64,000 nucleotides of DNA, taken from assembly GCA_028875185.1 (NCBI GenBank), contig JAPPFH010000130.1, positions 1 to 64,000 on the forward strand, given 5' to 3'. Shown piece by piece: positions 44,915 to 54,594 of the stretch. Position 1 is the first letter of the stretch. Every line of letters starts with the position of its first letter. Origin of the DNA: Chloroflexota bacterium. Its GTDB lineage: Bacteria > Chloroflexota > Anaerolineae > Aggregatilineales > Phototrophicaceae. Below the pieces are notes generated by a model that was given only the letters and a program-made list of their open reading frames with translations, had not been told where the DNA came from and searched no databases. The translations under genes were made by a program, and so were the position numbers.

Positions 44915-45910
44915 AAGATCCCGCGCCCCGATTGATACGGTCTCGCCACTGCGATCCGATGCGAAAGCCGCTTCAATGACCGCCTGCGCGACCAGCCCGG
45001 CAGCGGCTGGAACCGGTGGCGGCTCACCCAGGCGCAGCGCATTCAGAAAGGCAGCCAGCTCGGCCGAGAAGCTATCCACCGGCGCAAGCGCGCGCCGCTC
45101 GATGCCACGCCCGCTGGCGATGACGATGTGCCCGGCGCGGTCGCCAGCAACGTATCCCGCCTCGCCCACAACCTGAAACAGGATGTCGTCAGAAGCCGCC
45201 ACCGCCGGATAATCAGCGCCGACCCAGCCGCCATGAATCGACGCCAGCGCGCCATCGCCGTAGCCAATCCGCAAGAATACTTTGTCTTCGCCCTTGAACC
45301 CGAGCCGATTGTCGAGGCGAGCGCTGACTAGCGCTGGCTGCCTATCCAGCAGCCAGTTCGAAAGGTCAATCGCATGCGCCACATTATCGCGGGTCGTGCC
45401 GAAATCGGTGTACCAACTGCGTTCCGGCGGCGGAAGCTGCTGAAAGTAACTGAAAATTGAATAAAGCGGCGCGCCGATTTCGCCCGCCTCAATCAGCGAT
45501 TTGGCGCGGGCGAAGACGGCTTCGTAGCGCATCTTGAAGCCAATACCCATGGTGACGCCGGCTTCATGCGCCGCCCGGCACATTTCCCGCGCCTGCTTCA
45601 GATTTTCCGCCAGCGGTTTCTCGCAGAAGATATGGAGTCCGCGCCCCGCTGCCGCCAAGACTGCCGCATGGTGAGATGGCGTCGGCGAGCATACACAGAT
45701 CAGATCAATCGCTTGCTCATCCAGAAGGCGGCGCAGGTCGCCGTAAACAGCGGCGCCGCTCGCCTCCGCAGCCTGCTGAGCGCGCTCAAGCAGCGGGTCG
45801 GCAAGGGCTACAACCGGCGCGCCCAAGCGCCCCAGGCGCGCCGCATACTGCCGCCCGATTAAACCGCAGCCGACGATGCCAACGCGGATTTCATTGCTAG
45901 GCGCAATCAT
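44906..45910 (-). CDS. Gfo/Idh/MocA family oxidoreductase
   Basis: The 334-residue protein has the Rossmann motif VGIVGCGLIGRQYAARL and the FCEKPLAEN motif, then a DNVAHAIDLSNWLL segment with the catalytic-type histidine. It is convergent with the SDR gene. Upstream (45911-46271) lies a period-11 A-tract repeat rather than another gene, so the gene may be transcribed alone from there. Substrate unknown. Confidence 0.87.
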   Translation of the reverse strand: MIAPSNEIRVGIVGCGLIGRQYAARLGRLGAPVVALADPLLERAQQAAEASGAAVYGDLRRLLDEQAIDLICVCSPTPSHHAAVLAAAGRGLHIFCEKPLAENLKQAREMCRAAHEAGVTMGIGFKMRYEAVFARAKSLIEAGEIGAPLYSIFSYFQQLPPPERSWYTDFGTTRDNVAHAIDLSNWLLDRQPALVSARLDNRLGFKGEDKVFLRIGYGDGALASIHGGWVGADYPAVAASDDILFQVVGEAGYVAGDRAGHIVIASGRGIERRALAPVDSFSAELAAFLNALRLGEPPPVPAAAGLVAQAVIEAAFASDRSGETVSIGARDLSF

Positions 45911-45991
45911 TGTTGTCTCTTCTCAATCAACGGTGAAGCTGTAAGGTTTGACCGGAACTGTGGCGCGGCAAAGAAGCGGCAATAAGAGCAC

Positions 45992-46080
45992 AAGAAAAGC
46001 ACGGGAAAAGCGCGGGAAAAGTACGGGAAAAGTGCGGGAAAAGTGCAGGAAGAGGCAAGAAGAGTGCGGGAAAATGCAAG
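45992..46080. repeat. Period-11 tandem repeat with phased A-tracts
   Basis: Units of 11 bases of the form GGGAAAAGTGC are repeated about eight times, the outer ones degenerate. AAAA begins at 45995, 46006, 46017, 46028 and 46039, exactly 11 bases apart. It lies 80-170 bases upstream of the minus-strand Gfo/Idh gene in a 361-base gap with no convincing gene. A-tracts in phase with the helix bend DNA, so this could be curved promoter DNA. The open frames across it are basic, repetitive and not credible as proteins. Confidence 0.75.
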
Positions 46081-46271
46081 GTTGTATAGATACAGTATGT
46101 ATAGGGCAGCGGTTTTGGGCAAGGGCGATTCGAGGGGCTGGAAGATTCGGTGTGAAATCGTACAAGGTCGGAAAATGGGTAGGGAAGCACATGAGATGGA
46201 GTATAGCGCAGGCGGGAGCCAGCCGGACGACTATTTGGTCGCGTTTTAGCCAGGCTGAGTTTGGCGCGGTA

Positions 46272-47288
46272 TTAGCGGCGCGCGCCTACGCCTTTCAACG
46301 TGAGTTCCCGCGCGCGGTGGCAAGCCACCTGATGCCCGGGCTGAACTTCCTCTAAAGCCGGCGTCTCCGTGCGACAGCGCTCGATGGCGTGGGCGCAGCG
46401 CGGATGGAAATAACAGCCGCCCGGCGGATGCGCCGGATCCGCCACCTCTCCCTGCAGCACAATCCGCTCGGAACGCAGACGCGGGTCCGGCTTGGGCACG
46501 GCTGATAGCAAGGCCTCGGTGTAGGGATGTTTGGGCGCTTTGAACAGCCGGTCGGTTTCGGCGATCTCCACGATCTTGCCGACATACATCACGGCCACGC
46601 GGTCGCTGATATGCTTGACCACACTTAGATCGTGCGCGACGAATAGATAAGTCAAGCCCAATTCATCTTGCAGTTCCAGCATCAGGTTCAGAATCTGCGC
46701 CTGCACCGATACATCCAGCGCCGAAACCGGCTCATCGGCGACGATCAAGCTGGGATTAAGCGCCAGCGCCCGAGCGATCCCAATGCGCTGGCGCTGCCCG
46801 CCACTGAAGGCGTGCGGATAGCGCTGCATGAATTCGGGACGCAGGCGAACCAGCTCAAGCAAGCGCTCCACCCGCTGCCGCCGCTGACCACGACTTCTGA
46901 CGCCGCTGGCCAGCAGTGGCTCGGCGATGATGTCAAAGACGGTCATGCGTGGATTCAGCGACGAGAAGGGATCCTGGAAGATCATTTGCATCTGATGGCG
47001 GAAGGGCGCCAGCGCCGCTTTGGGCAGCCCCGCCGTATCGACCACATCGCCCGCGGCCGTCTGAAACAGCACCTCACCAGCGGTCGGCTTTAATGCGCGC
47101 AAGATGCAGCGCGCCGTCGTCGTCTTGCCGCAGCCGCTCTCGCCCACCAGCGACAGCGTTTCGCCTTTATTGATCTGAAAGCTGATGTCATCGACGGCCC
47201 GCACCTGACCGACGACCCGCCGCAGCAGCCCTCGGCGGATGGGGAAGAAGCGCTGCAGGTTTCGTACTTCCAATAGTGGGACGACCAT
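46272..47288 (-). CDS. Peptide ABC transporter ATPase, DppF/OppF type
   Basis: This is the second ATPase of the Opp/Dpp importer (338 residues from [15 protein letters not shown]). Walker A is GESGCGKTT, the signature FSGGQRQR and Walker [13 protein letters not shown]; the C-terminal Cys-rich tail [10 protein letters not shown], found in oligopeptide ATPases (sometimes with an iron-sulfur cluster), is present. The start at 47288 is chosen by comparison with the family; the longer frame from 47315 adds nine residues and has no better ribosome site. It is the last gene of the five-gene minus-strand importer unit. Confidence 0.93.
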   Translation of the reverse strand: MVVPLLEVRNLQRFFPIRRGLLRRVVGQVRAVDDISFQINKGETLSLVGESGCGKTTTARCILRALKPTAGEVLFQTAAGDVVDTAGLPKAALAPFRHQMQMIFQDPFSSLNPRMTVFDIIAEPLLASGVRSRGQRRQRVERLLELVRLRPEFMQRYPHAFSGGQRQRIGIARALALNPSLIVADEPVSALDVSVQAQILNLMLELQDELGLTYLFVAHDLSVVKHISDRVAVMYVGKIVEIAETDRLFKAPKHPYTEALLSAVPKPDPRLRSERIVLQGEVADPAHPPGGCYFHPRCAHAIERCRTETPALEEVQPGHQVACHRARELTLKGVGARR

Positions 47289-47318
47289 CCGTATTATTAC
47301 CCCGTTATACAGCATTGT

Positions 47319-47339
47319 GGGCGAGCCACCGGCTCGCCC
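47319..47339. repeat. Perfect GGGCGAGCC hairpin between two ATPase genes
   Basis: Arms GGGCGAGCC and GGCTCGCCC around loop ACC form a perfect 9-bp hairpin, followed by CCTACA. It lies between the OppD and OppF genes and could lower expression of the last gene. It belongs to the dispersed family. Confidence 0.6.
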
Positions 47340-47353
47340 CTACACACATTCGT

Positions 47354-48376
47354 CTAACTTGGCGGCGCCTCCTCCGGCTCATGATAAAGAAAGCAGCTGG
47401 CCATCTGCAACTCGTTGACCGGACGCAACTGCGGCGCATGGACATCGCATACACCAGCGATGCGCTCGACGCAGCGCGGATGAAAGGGGCAGCCCACCGG
47501 CCGATTATGCGGATGCGGGATCGAGCCGGCGATCGTCGGCAGCTTGGCGCGCGGCTCGGCGAAAATGCTGGGGATCGACCGCAATAGCGCCTGCGTATAG
47601 GGGTGCTTGGGCTGATGAAATATCTCATCAACCGGTCCACTTTCCACCACCCTGCCCAGATACATCACGATTACGTCATCAGCCATCTCGGCGATGACGC
47701 CCATATCGTGCGTGATGATGATGACCGACATCCCAGTCCGCTCTTGAATTTCGCGCAGCAAGTCGAGGATCTGCGCCTGGGTCGTGACATCAAGCGCGGT
47801 GGTCGGCTCATCGGCGATCAAGATCTTGGGATTGCAGGACAAAGCCATCGCGATCATCACCCGTTGGCGCAAGCCGCCGCTCAACTCAAAAGGATATTCA
47901 TCAATCCGCCGCTCGGGGCGCGGAATGCCAACCATGCGCAACAGCTCGATGGTTCTGTTCCTGGCTTCCTCCTTGCCGACATCCTGATGCAGTTGAATCG
48001 TCTCCACGATCTGATTGCCGATGGTGTAATGCGGGCTGAATGAGGTCATCGGCTCCTGGAAGACGAGCGCGATCTCGCCGCCGCGAATGGCGCGAATCTC
48101 CTTGCCTTCACTATCCAGCTTCGCCAAATCGACGCATCCCGCTTCATCGGCGCGCCGCAATTGGATTTCGCCTCCCACAATCCGCCCCGGTTCTTGAACG
48201 ATGCGCAGAATCGACAGGGCAGTGACACTCTTGCCGCAGCCGCTCTCGCCGACGATGCCGACGGTCTTGCCCGCCCCTACCTCAAAACTCGCCCCATCCA
48301 CCGCCTTGACTGTGCCTTCATCGGTGAAGAACCAGGTCTTCAAGTTGTTAACGCTTAGAAGCGGCGCGTTAATCAT
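47354..48376 (-). CDS. Peptide ABC transporter ATPase, DppD/OppD type
   Basis: This is the first ATPase of the importer (340 residues from [16 protein letters not shown]). Walker A is GESGCGKSV, the signature LSGGLRQR, Walker [13 protein letters not shown] and the tail [11 protein letters not shown] start at 48385 (nearer to AAAGGGG) is possible. Longer frames to 48445 would add a segment not seen in the family. It pairs with the DppF-like protein downstream. Confidence 0.93.
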   Translation of the reverse strand: MINAPLLSVNNLKTWFFTDEGTVKAVDGASFEVGAGKTVGIVGESGCGKSVTALSILRIVQEPGRIVGGEIQLRRADEAGCVDLAKLDSEGKEIRAIRGGEIALVFQEPMTSFSPHYTIGNQIVETIQLHQDVGKEEARNRTIELLRMVGIPRPERRIDEYPFELSGGLRQRVMIAMALSCNPKILIADEPTTALDVTTQAQILDLLREIQERTGMSVIIITHDMGVIAEMADDVIVMYLGRVVESGPVDEIFHQPKHPYTQALLRSIPSIFAEPRAKLPTIAGSIPHPHNRPVGCPFHPRCVERIAGVCDVHAPQLRPVNELQMASCFLYHEPEEAPPS

Positions 48377-48453
48377 CGCGACCATTTCCCCTTTACCAGG
48401 TTGATTGTCGGAGCGGCATACCATACCGCCCGCCATCCTAGCCACGAGCCTGC

Positions 48454-48474
48454 GGGCGACCTGCTAGGCCGCCC
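48454..48474. repeat. GGGCGACCT hairpin between permease and ATPase genes
   Basis: Arms GGGCGACCT and AGGCCGCCC around loop GCT form a near-perfect hairpin, followed by CTACAG. It stands in the gap between the OppC-like permease and the OppD-like ATPase gene. It is another member of the dispersed family. Confidence 0.55.
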
Positions 48475-48502
48475 CTACAGATTCCACATTTTGTGAGCGC
48501 CG

Positions 48503-49669
48503 TCAGCCATAAGGATCGGCCGCGTCGCGCAAGCCATCGCCCAGGAAGTTGAAAGCCAGGATCACGATCACCACCGGGATCGCCGCCGAAAGCAGCCAGG
48601 GCGAAAGCGCCACGGTCTGTATATTCTGCGCGTCTTGCAGCAGCACGCCCCAACTCACCGCCGGCGGCCGCAGCCCCAGACCGAGGAAACTGAGCGCCGT
48701 TTCGCTAATGATCATATTCGGCAGCGCCAGGGTTGTCGCCGCGATGATGTGGCTAAGGAAGGACGGCGCCATATGGCGCAGGATAATCCGCATCTGGCCG
48801 ACGCCGGCCAACTCAGCCGCCAACACAAAGTCCTCTTCACGCAAGGCGAGGAAGCGGCCGCGCACCACGCGCGCCAGATCGGTCCAGCCGATCAGCGAGA
48901 GGATGACCGTGATGGCGAAATAGACTTGCACGACGCCCCAATCTCTGGGCATTGCCGCCGCCAGCCCCATCCAAAGCGGTATCGTTGGTATTGAGCGCAA
49001 GATCTCGATGACGCGCTGGATTAACGTGTCGATTGCGCCGCCATAAAGACCGGAAATACCGCCCAGCAGAACGCCCAGCACCAAACTAAGGGTGACGCCA
49101 GCCAAGCCAATCAACAGCGAGAGCCGGCAAGCCACCATCATGCGCGACCATAAATCACGCCCCAACTGATCAGTGCCCAGCAGAAATATCAACTCCTCCG
49201 CATTACCGCCTTCGACCCCAATAAAATGGCGATTCGTCTTGAATAAGCCCAGGAACTTGTATTGATAACCCTCGGCGAAAAAGCGCAGGGGGACTTTCCG
49301 AGTCGGATCAGGTTCGTAAACGCGTTTGAATGTGCGCGGATCGCGCTTGCCTATCAGCGCGAATACATGCGGGCTGAAGCGGCCCTCGTCAAAAAAATGA
49401 ATCGGCTGCGGCGCAATCAACGAGCGGAAAGCCTCGGTCTTATGCGGATCGGCATAAGCCAGAAAATCGGCGAAAGCCGCTACCAAATAAAAGGCGATGA
49501 TCACCGCGCCGCTTATCATCGCCAGACGGTGCCGCCGAAAGCGCCACCACATCAATTGCCACTGCGTAGCTACCGAGACCCGCTCTTCAGCAGCCGTCGT
49601 TAGCAGCGGCTCCTCGAGTTCGCTCCGTAACGAGTCCCCGCCTGCGGCCCGCGGTTTGGCTTTGCTCAT
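48503..49669 (-). CDS. Peptide ABC transporter permease, OppC type with enlarged loop
   Basis: The 388-residue protein is longer than DppC because an outer loop of about 80-90 residues (about 75-165, including FFDEGRFSPHVFALIGKRD) is inserted between helix 1 and the LLGTDQLGRDLWSRMM hallmark. Loops of this kind occur in permeases of larger oligopeptide systems. The EAA region reads FVLAAELAGVGQMRI. It overlaps the OppB gene by four bases (ATGA), with AGAGG ahead of the start. Confidence 0.92.
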   Translation of the reverse strand: MSKAKPRAAGGDSLRSELEEPLLTTAAEERVSVATQWQLMWWRFRRHRLAMISGAVIIAFYLVAAFADFLAYADPHKTEAFRSLIAPQPIHFFDEGRFSPHVFALIGKRDPRTFKRVYEPDPTRKVPLRFFAEGYQYKFLGLFKTNRHFIGVEGGNAEELIFLLGTDQLGRDLWSRMMVACRLSLLIGLAGVTLSLVLGVLLGGISGLYGGAIDTLIQRVIEILRSIPTIPLWMGLAAAMPRDWGVVQVYFAITVILSLIGWTDLARVVRGRFLALREEDFVLAAELAGVGQMRIILRHMAPSFLSHIIAATTLALPNMIISETALSFLGLGLRPPAVSWGVLLQDAQNIQTVALSPWLLSAAIPVVIVILAFNFLGDGLRDAADPYG

Positions 49670-50658
49670 TCTCGCCTCTCAAAACGAATGCGCGGGTCAA
49701 TCCACATCAGCAGAATGTCAGATATGAAGGTGCCGATCACGGTCATGATGCCGAGGAACAGCACGATCGTCCCTGCCAGGAACATATCCTGCGATACCAA
49801 CGAGCGCAGCAGCAGCGGTCCGATGGTCGGCAAACTCAACACGAGCGCCACGATGATGCTGCCGGAAATAATAAAAGGAAACAGATAACCGAGCGTGCTG
49901 ACAAAAGGATTGAGCGCGGCGCGCACCGGATATTTCAATATCAAGCGAAACTCGGACATGCCTTTGGCGCGGGCGGTGATCACGTAAGGTTTGCGCAATT
50001 CGTCCAGCAGATTGGCGCGCATGATCCGGATGAGTTGAGCGGCGCCGGCCATGCCCAGGATGATCGCCGGCAGCGGCAAATGCTTGATGAGATCCCACAG
50101 CTTGCCGAGGCTCCAATCCGCCAACTGGTATTCGGGCGAGAATAAACCGCCGATATTCGCGCCAAAGTAGCGGAAGCCCAAGTACATCAGAATCAAAGCG
50201 AGCAAGAAGCTGGGCACAGCCAAACCGATGAAACCGATGAAGGTGAATATGTAATCGGCGATCGAGTATTGCCGCACCGCCGAGTAAATCCCGATCGGCA
50301 GCGCCAGCCCCCAAGTGAAAAGCACCGCCGATACCGAAACCGCCATCGTCAGCCAGAGCCGGTCACCGATGATATCAAGCACCGGCGCCTGCCATTCCAG
50401 CGAGCGGCCGAAATTGCCGCGCGCAATCTGCTGTGTCCACTTCATATACTGAACCCAGATGGGACTGTCCAAGCCGTATTGCTGGCGCAGGTTCTCGGCG
50501 AATTCCGGCGTGACGTCAACGCCGCTGCTCGCCAATTGCGCAATATAAGCGGTGACATAATCACCCGGCGGCAGCTGGATGATGGCAAATGCCAAAACGC
50601 TGATCGCCCAAACCGTTAGCAGCGCCAGCAGGAAACGGCGGATTGTGTAGGTTAGCAT
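49666..50658 (-). CDS. Peptide ABC transporter permease, OppB type
   Basis: The 330-residue protein is the partner of the OppC-like permease, with six predicted helices. It begins MLTYTIRRFLLALLTVW as the family does, and the EAA region reads YVITARAKGMSEFRLILKYP. It lies after the binding-protein gene across a gap with two hairpins and before OppC with a four-base overlap. The ribosome site is weak. Confidence 0.93.
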   Translation of the reverse strand: MLTYTIRRFLLALLTVWAISVLAFAIIQLPPGDYVTAYIAQLASSGVDVTPEFAENLRQQYGLDSPIWVQYMKWTQQIARGNFGRSLEWQAPVLDIIGDRLWLTMAVSVSAVLFTWGLALPIGIYSAVRQYSIADYIFTFIGFIGLAVPSFLLALILMYLGFRYFGANIGGLFSPEYQLADWSLGKLWDLIKHLPLPAIILGMAGAAQLIRIMRANLLDELRKPYVITARAKGMSEFRLILKYPVRAALNPFVSTLGYLFPFIISGSIIVALVLSLPTIGPLLLRSLVSQDMFLAGTIVLFLGIMTVIGTFISDILLMWIDPRIRFERRE

Positions 50659-50691
50659 GGCCTGTTGGTTCGTTGTATTGGATAGCTGTAG

Positions 50692-50755
50692 GGGCGATTC
50701 TGTGAATCGCCCTTTTGCATAAAATTACTGTAACGGGCGACCTGATAGGTCGCCC
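50692..50755. repeat. Two perfect 9-bp hairpins between binding protein and permease genes
   Basis: 50692-50712 reads GGGCGATTC, loop TGT, GAATCGCCC. 50735-50755 reads GGGCGACCT, loop GAT, AGGTCGCCC followed by CTACA. Both stems are perfect although their inner halves differ, a sign that pairing is kept. They lie between the binding-protein gene and the permeases, where such hairpins often cause high binding-protein and low permease expression. Confidence 0.65.
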
Positions 50756-50788
50756 CTACAAATGGTCGGTTTTCGCGCAAGGTCTATG

Positions 50789-52786
50789 CTAGCGCCGCAA
50801 GAAATACGTCTCCGGCAGCGTGCAGCCGGGCGTCATGCAGAGCACATTCGCCAACTGCCGCGCCGGCACGTTGCCCATCGTGTTCTTGACCACGCGCGTA
50901 CCCAAGACCGCGGGCGAACTGCCGATGATGCCCGCCTGCCAGACGTTCTCGGCGAAGAGCACCCAGAATCGCTTGCCCGCCTCGATACGCTCTTCCGGCG
51001 GAAGCGCCGGACCGCTCACCCAGATCTCCATCGCTTCTTTAATCGCGGGCGGCGGCTCATCGCCGATGGCGCCGCCGCTGCGCATCCAGTCGGTGTAATT
51101 CGGCCGCGCCCAAAGCCAGGTGTTGTTGTAATGCAGGAAGACATCCTCGGTGCCGCCATTGTCCCAGAGGCTCAACTGAATCTCGCCATTGTCAATCCGC
51201 GATTGCCACAGGCTGCGCTCCAACTGCTCGGGGATGACGTTCAAGCCAATACCTTGAAGCTGGCTGGCGACCATCTCAGCGATCTTGGGATAGGGGACAA
51301 AGCTGGCGCCGGGCGTCGTCAGCGTAAGGGTCAGCCGTTCGCCATTGTCCGCGCGCAGGCGGAAGCCGTCGCCATCTTTCGCCGACAAGCCGATATCATC
51401 CAGCAGCTGATTGGCGGCGTCGGCGTCAAAGGCGGTCCACAACGTCTCGTACTGCTCGCCCGGGTAATAGGGATTGGCCGCCGTCGGCACGACCGAGCGC
51501 GCCTCGCCCAAACCCAGCAGGAAGGTTTCATTGACCTGCCCGCCATCAATGCCCATCGAAACGGCGCGGCGGAAGTCGACATTCTGCAGCCAGCCGGCGA
51601 TCTCGGCATCAGCGCTGAAAGTCTGACCGAAGAAGAGCAAGACGTTGGACCCATAATCTGCCGGATCCAGGCGGATCGAGTAATCGCCGCGCTCGGCGTT
51701 TTCCAGATACAAGGGCAGCTTCTGCAAGTCGATGTGGCGGCTCTGCATATCGTACTCGCCGGCGATGGCGCGCAGGTTTAGCACCTCAAGGTCTTCCGCC
51801 AGGGTCAGCACGATCGAGTCGATATACGGCAGCTGGTTGCCTTCGGTGTCAACGCCGAAGTAGTACGGGTTGCGCTCCAGCACGTAGACCGGGTTTTCCG
51901 CCGGCGCCAGCTTGACGCGCCAGGGCGCCAGGGTCGGCAGTTCCGGATTGCGCGCCCAGTCGTTCTTGGATTTCACCAGGTCAACCCAATTGGAATAACC
52001 ACCCGCTTCCAGGATCGCGTTAAGATCGGCTTCATCAGCGAAGTCCGGATGGAATTGCTTGATGTAATGCGCCGGCGCATAACCGCCATGCCCATTCCAG
52101 CCGCGCCGCGCATGGCTGGCGATATTGCTGGAGGGCGTCGCCATCACTTTAAGGAAGAGCGGATAAGGCGCGCTGAAACTGTATTGCACGGTCAAATCAT
52201 CGAGCTTGGTCAAGGTGGCGAATTCACCGTTGACCGACAAGAATGTCGACGGCGCTGGCAGAAACTCCTCGTTCAGGAACAATTCCTCGAACCAGAAGAC
52301 AATATCATCGGCGGTGAAGGGCGCGCCGTCCGACCATTGGTGACCCTCGCGCAGGCTGAAGGTGAATTGGGTGAAGTCGTCATTGGCATCCCAGCTTTCG
52401 AAGACCCAAGGCTTGATCTCGTTCAGGGTGTAATCCATGAACAAGAGATTGTCGTTGCCCGCGATGCGGCGCGCGTTCCAGACATCGCCCGGTCCGGTAT
52501 ATCCGCGGCGCCATTGCCCGCCATATTGGCCGATATCATGCGCCGGCTGGATCACTACCGGATGCGCCGGCAAGCGCTCTTCAACCGGCGGCAAATCGCC
52601 CGCCTCGACCATCGCGCTCAACATTGGCGATTCGCTGAACATGGACGGCATCATGTCCATATCAGTGATGATCGTTGGTCCCTCGAATTCGCCTACAAGG
52701 AACGAACCCATCTCATCGGACTGACCGGCGGCTGAGAATACACCCAGCGCGGCGATTAGCAGTATAAACAGCAACTTCCTTGACAT
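50789..52786 (-). CDS. Oligopeptide ABC transporter substrate-binding protein (family 5, long form)
   Basis: The 665-residue binding protein has a Sec signal peptide (MSRKLLFILLIAALGVFSAAG) with no lipobox cysteine. Family 5 segments are clear (FTFSLREGHQWSDGAPFTADD and FRRAVSMGIDGGQVNE). It is about 120 residues longer than DppA/OppA, like the long binding proteins that accompany permeases with enlarged loops, as here. AGGAGG stands five bases before the ATG. It is the first gene of a complete five-gene importer. Confidence 0.92.
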   Translation of the reverse strand: MSRKLLFILLIAALGVFSAAGQSDEMGSFLVGEFEGPTIITDMDMMPSMFSESPMLSAMVEAGDLPPVEERLPAHPVVIQPAHDIGQYGGQWRRGYTGPGDVWNARRIAGNDNLLFMDYTLNEIKPWVFESWDANDDFTQFTFSLREGHQWSDGAPFTADDIVFWFEELFLNEEFLPAPSTFLSVNGEFATLTKLDDLTVQYSFSAPYPLFLKVMATPSSNIASHARRGWNGHGGYAPAHYIKQFHPDFADEADLNAILEAGGYSNWVDLVKSKNDWARNPELPTLAPWRVKLAPAENPVYVLERNPYYFGVDTEGNQLPYIDSIVLTLAEDLEVLNLRAIAGEYDMQSRHIDLQKLPLYLENAERGDYSIRLDPADYGSNVLLFFGQTFSADAEIAGWLQNVDFRRAVSMGIDGGQVNETFLLGLGEARSVVPTAANPYYPGEQYETLWTAFDADAANQLLDDIGLSAKDGDGFRLRADNGERLTLTLTTPGASFVPYPKIAEMVASQLQGIGLNVIPEQLERSLWQSRIDNGEIQLSLWDNGGTEDVFLHYNNTWLWARPNYTDWMRSGGAIGDEPPPAIKEAMEIWVSGPALPPEERIEAGKRFWVLFAENVWQAGIIGSSPAVLGTRVVKNTMGNVPARQLANVLCMTPGCTLPETYFLRR

Positions 52787-52956
52787 TACGTCCTCCTAAT
52801 GGAATTCAAACTGACTGATACTGACACCTAAATTCGGCTTGCGTTCAATCGGCTCGATTCGATAAGGCTCCTTTCTCTTCGGCAGTGGAGACAACATGAA
52901 TATGCCGCCCGTTTATGACTAACTCGGGCGAGCCACCGGCAAACCCCATCCCCCGG

Positions 52957-52984
52957 CCCCTTCCCCAGCCAGCTAGGGAAGGGG
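52957..52984. repeat. CCCCTTCCC hairpin repeat
   Basis: CCCCTTCCC and GGGAAGGGG, nine bases each, enclose a ten-base loop in the 267-base gap upstream of the peptide importer. AACCCCATCCCCCGG precedes it. A disrupted relative is at 56069-56158. A plain GTGTCTAC octamer follows at 53041-53048. No gene was seen in the gap. Confidence 0.55.
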
Positions 52985-53053
52985 AGCAATACACGGCGGG
53001 ACACAATGATTTTTGCGTAGGCGGCGGCATCGTCGCGCGTGTGTCTACAATAC

Positions 53054-54049
53054 TCAAGCATCATACGGGGTTACCAATGCCTTATCATAGATCTCGTCTA
53101 TCATCCGCATCGCGCGAAAACAATCGCGCAGGGTGGCGATCGGCGGGCGCCCTTCGCGCAGCCGCGCCAATGTGTCGCGTCCGAACTGATCGTAACGCGC
53201 GCCCTGATCGGGAATCGGCAGAGTCCGCGCGTGTTCGTCGTCGAGCGTCGCCGCTTCCAGCGTCTCGTTGCGGTCAATGATAGTGCAGTTTGCCGCCGAT
53301 AGTCTGCCCTCGAAATCGCCCCCCGGCTTCATTGAAGCGTAGGTGTATCCCGCTTCCACTGTGCCGATCACGCCACTCTCTGAACGCAAGAGCGCGGCGC
53401 AGAACTCTTCAACCGCCGCCCCATGCGCGCGATAGCTAATTGCGGCGCCGAGCACGTCGACCGCCTCGCCCTGCGTATAGCGCAAGAAGCCGTCTACGGC
53501 GTGGATGCCGACGTTGCGCATGCAGCCGCCGCCGGCAATCGCCGGATCCAGCATCCAGCCGACGCCGTCCAGTTCGTAGCGTTCCGGCGGACCATTAATG
53601 ACGCGAAAATGGAAATGGGAGCGCGCCCCAACGCGGCCCGCCGCCTCTAATTCATCAAGCATTGTCCACATCCCGCTGTAGCGATTGATCAGAGGCACAG
53701 CGACAAAAGCCTTCCGCGCCTCAGCCAACTCAACCAGTGGCGCGACATCCGCCGCCGATAAGCCGATCGGCTTCTCCATGGCGAAGGGAATCCCCGTCTC
53801 CAGCACATGGCGCGCAATCGCCGGCATGTCGATGTGGCGCCCCATGGCGATGACGAAATCGGGCTGCGTCGCCTCAAGCATCTCTTGATAGCGCTCATAG
53901 GCGCGCCCGCCTGATCGCGCGGCGAAGGCTGCGGCGACGCCCGGCTGCTGATCGGAGACGCCGACGATCTCCGCCCCCTCCGCCAACTGGAAAGAGCGCA
54001 AGTGCATGCCCGCATGCCAATGTCCCACTTCGATCATGGCGATTCGCAT
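53054..54049 (-). CDS. Gfo/Idh/MocA family oxidoreductase
   Basis: The 331-residue protein has a shortened N-terminal Rossmann motif in which GHWHAGMHLRSF replaces the common GxGxxG, and the motif AMEKPIGLS. GAGGAGG is eight bases ahead of the ATG, one of the strongest ribosome sites here. The divergent GHWHAG start marks a subgroup that acts on unknown substrates. It stands near the Rieske and amidohydrolase genes on the same strand. Confidence 0.85.
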   Translation of the reverse strand: MRIAMIEVGHWHAGMHLRSFQLAEGAEIVGVSDQQPGVAAAFAARSGGRAYERYQEMLEATQPDFVIAMGRHIDMPAIARHVLETGIPFAMEKPIGLSAADVAPLVELAEARKAFVAVPLINRYSGMWTMLDELEAAGRVGARSHFHFRVINGPPERYELDGVGWMLDPAIAGGGCMRNVGIHAVDGFLRYTQGEAVDVLGAAISYRAHGAAVEEFCAALLRSESGVIGTVEAGYTYASMKPGGDFEGRLSAANCTIIDRNETLEAATLDDEHARTLPIPDQGARYDQFGRDTLARLREGRPPIATLRDCFRAMRMIDEIYDKALVTPYDA

Positions 54050-54100
54050 CAGGCTGCCTCCTCTTGCAGCGCACGCTGCTTCATATCACGCGCGAGCGAC

Positions 54101-54163
54101 GGTCAGTGTCGACGGGCTGTGTCTACGCGCCCTACGCGACCCTCTGGCTAGCCCCTGCAGCCA
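54101..54163. repeat. GTCAGTGTC / GTGTCTACGCG repeat cluster
   Basis: GGTCAGTGTCGACGGGCTGTGTCTACGCG is followed by CCCTACGCGACCC and TAGCCCCTGCAG. Outer GGGCT and TAGCCCC could be the arms of a hairpin with a GTGTCTAC module inside. It separates the Rieske gene from the Gfo/Idh gene. Confidence 0.5.
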
Positions 54164-54186
54164 TTCCGCGTATTGTACAGAGACGA

Positions 54187-54594
54187 TCAGTATTCAAGGA
54201 TGACCACCTCGTCTTCTACCCTCACCGGGAAGGTCTCGACGCCGTCTTTCAAGCGCTCAAGCGCTTCCTTTTCGACGCGAACATCATAGGTCTTGACCCG
54301 CGCCTTTGACTCGAAAATGGTGCGACCATTAAGTATGTCGAATTCCCAGCCGTGCCAGGGGCAGCGCAGTATCTCGCCCTCGCGCGTCCACTCGATCTCG
54401 CCCGGCTCATCGGAAACCGCCAGCCCGGTCAGTTCGCCCAAACACAAAGGCGCGCTTTGATGGGGGCAGAGGTTGCGCAAGGCATAATAGACGCCGTTCA
54501 CATTAAACACGCCGATTTCCCGTCCCTTTACGCTGACGATTCGGCGGCTGCTGGGTGGCAGCTCGGAGACCTTTCCCACGACATATCTGCCCAT
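54187..54594 (-). CDS. Rieske [2Fe-2S] domain protein
   Basis: The 135-residue protein carries a Rieske cluster; the ligands are in CPHQSAP and CPWHGWEF (Cys-X-His and Cys-X2-His). Only a single domain is present, so it is a ferredoxin-like electron carrier or a sensor-like subunit, not a full oxygenase. Its ATG follows directly on the stop codon of the amidohydrolase gene (TGAATG), so the two are coupled. An electron-transfer role with that enzyme is possible, although amidohydrolases need no electrons. Confidence 0.9.
   Translation of the reverse strand: MGRYVVGKVSELPPSSRRIVSVKGREIGVFNVNGVYYALRNLCPHQSAPLCLGELTGLAVSDEPGEIEWTREGEILRCPWHGWEFDILNGRTIFESKARVKTYDVRVEKEALERLKDGVETFPVRVEDEVVILEY

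Noticed and set aside
45948..46355. Open frames on both strands over the period-11 repeat, giving Lys/Arg-rich or Phe/Pro-rich products.
   Set aside because: The frames exist because an 11-base unit repeats three times in 33 bases without a stop. There is no ribosome site, and the end of the plus-strand frame runs into the OppF gene.
50735..50755. Classical Rho-independent terminator at the GGGCGACCT hairpin.
   Set aside because: The stem is perfect, but CCTACAAA follows instead of a run of T, so I list it only as a repeat with a possible effect on the transcript.
50762..51781. A 339-codon plus-strand frame opposite the long oligopeptide-binding protein.
   Set aside because: Same reason as the other antisense frames: it is long because of GC-rich third positions in the real gene.
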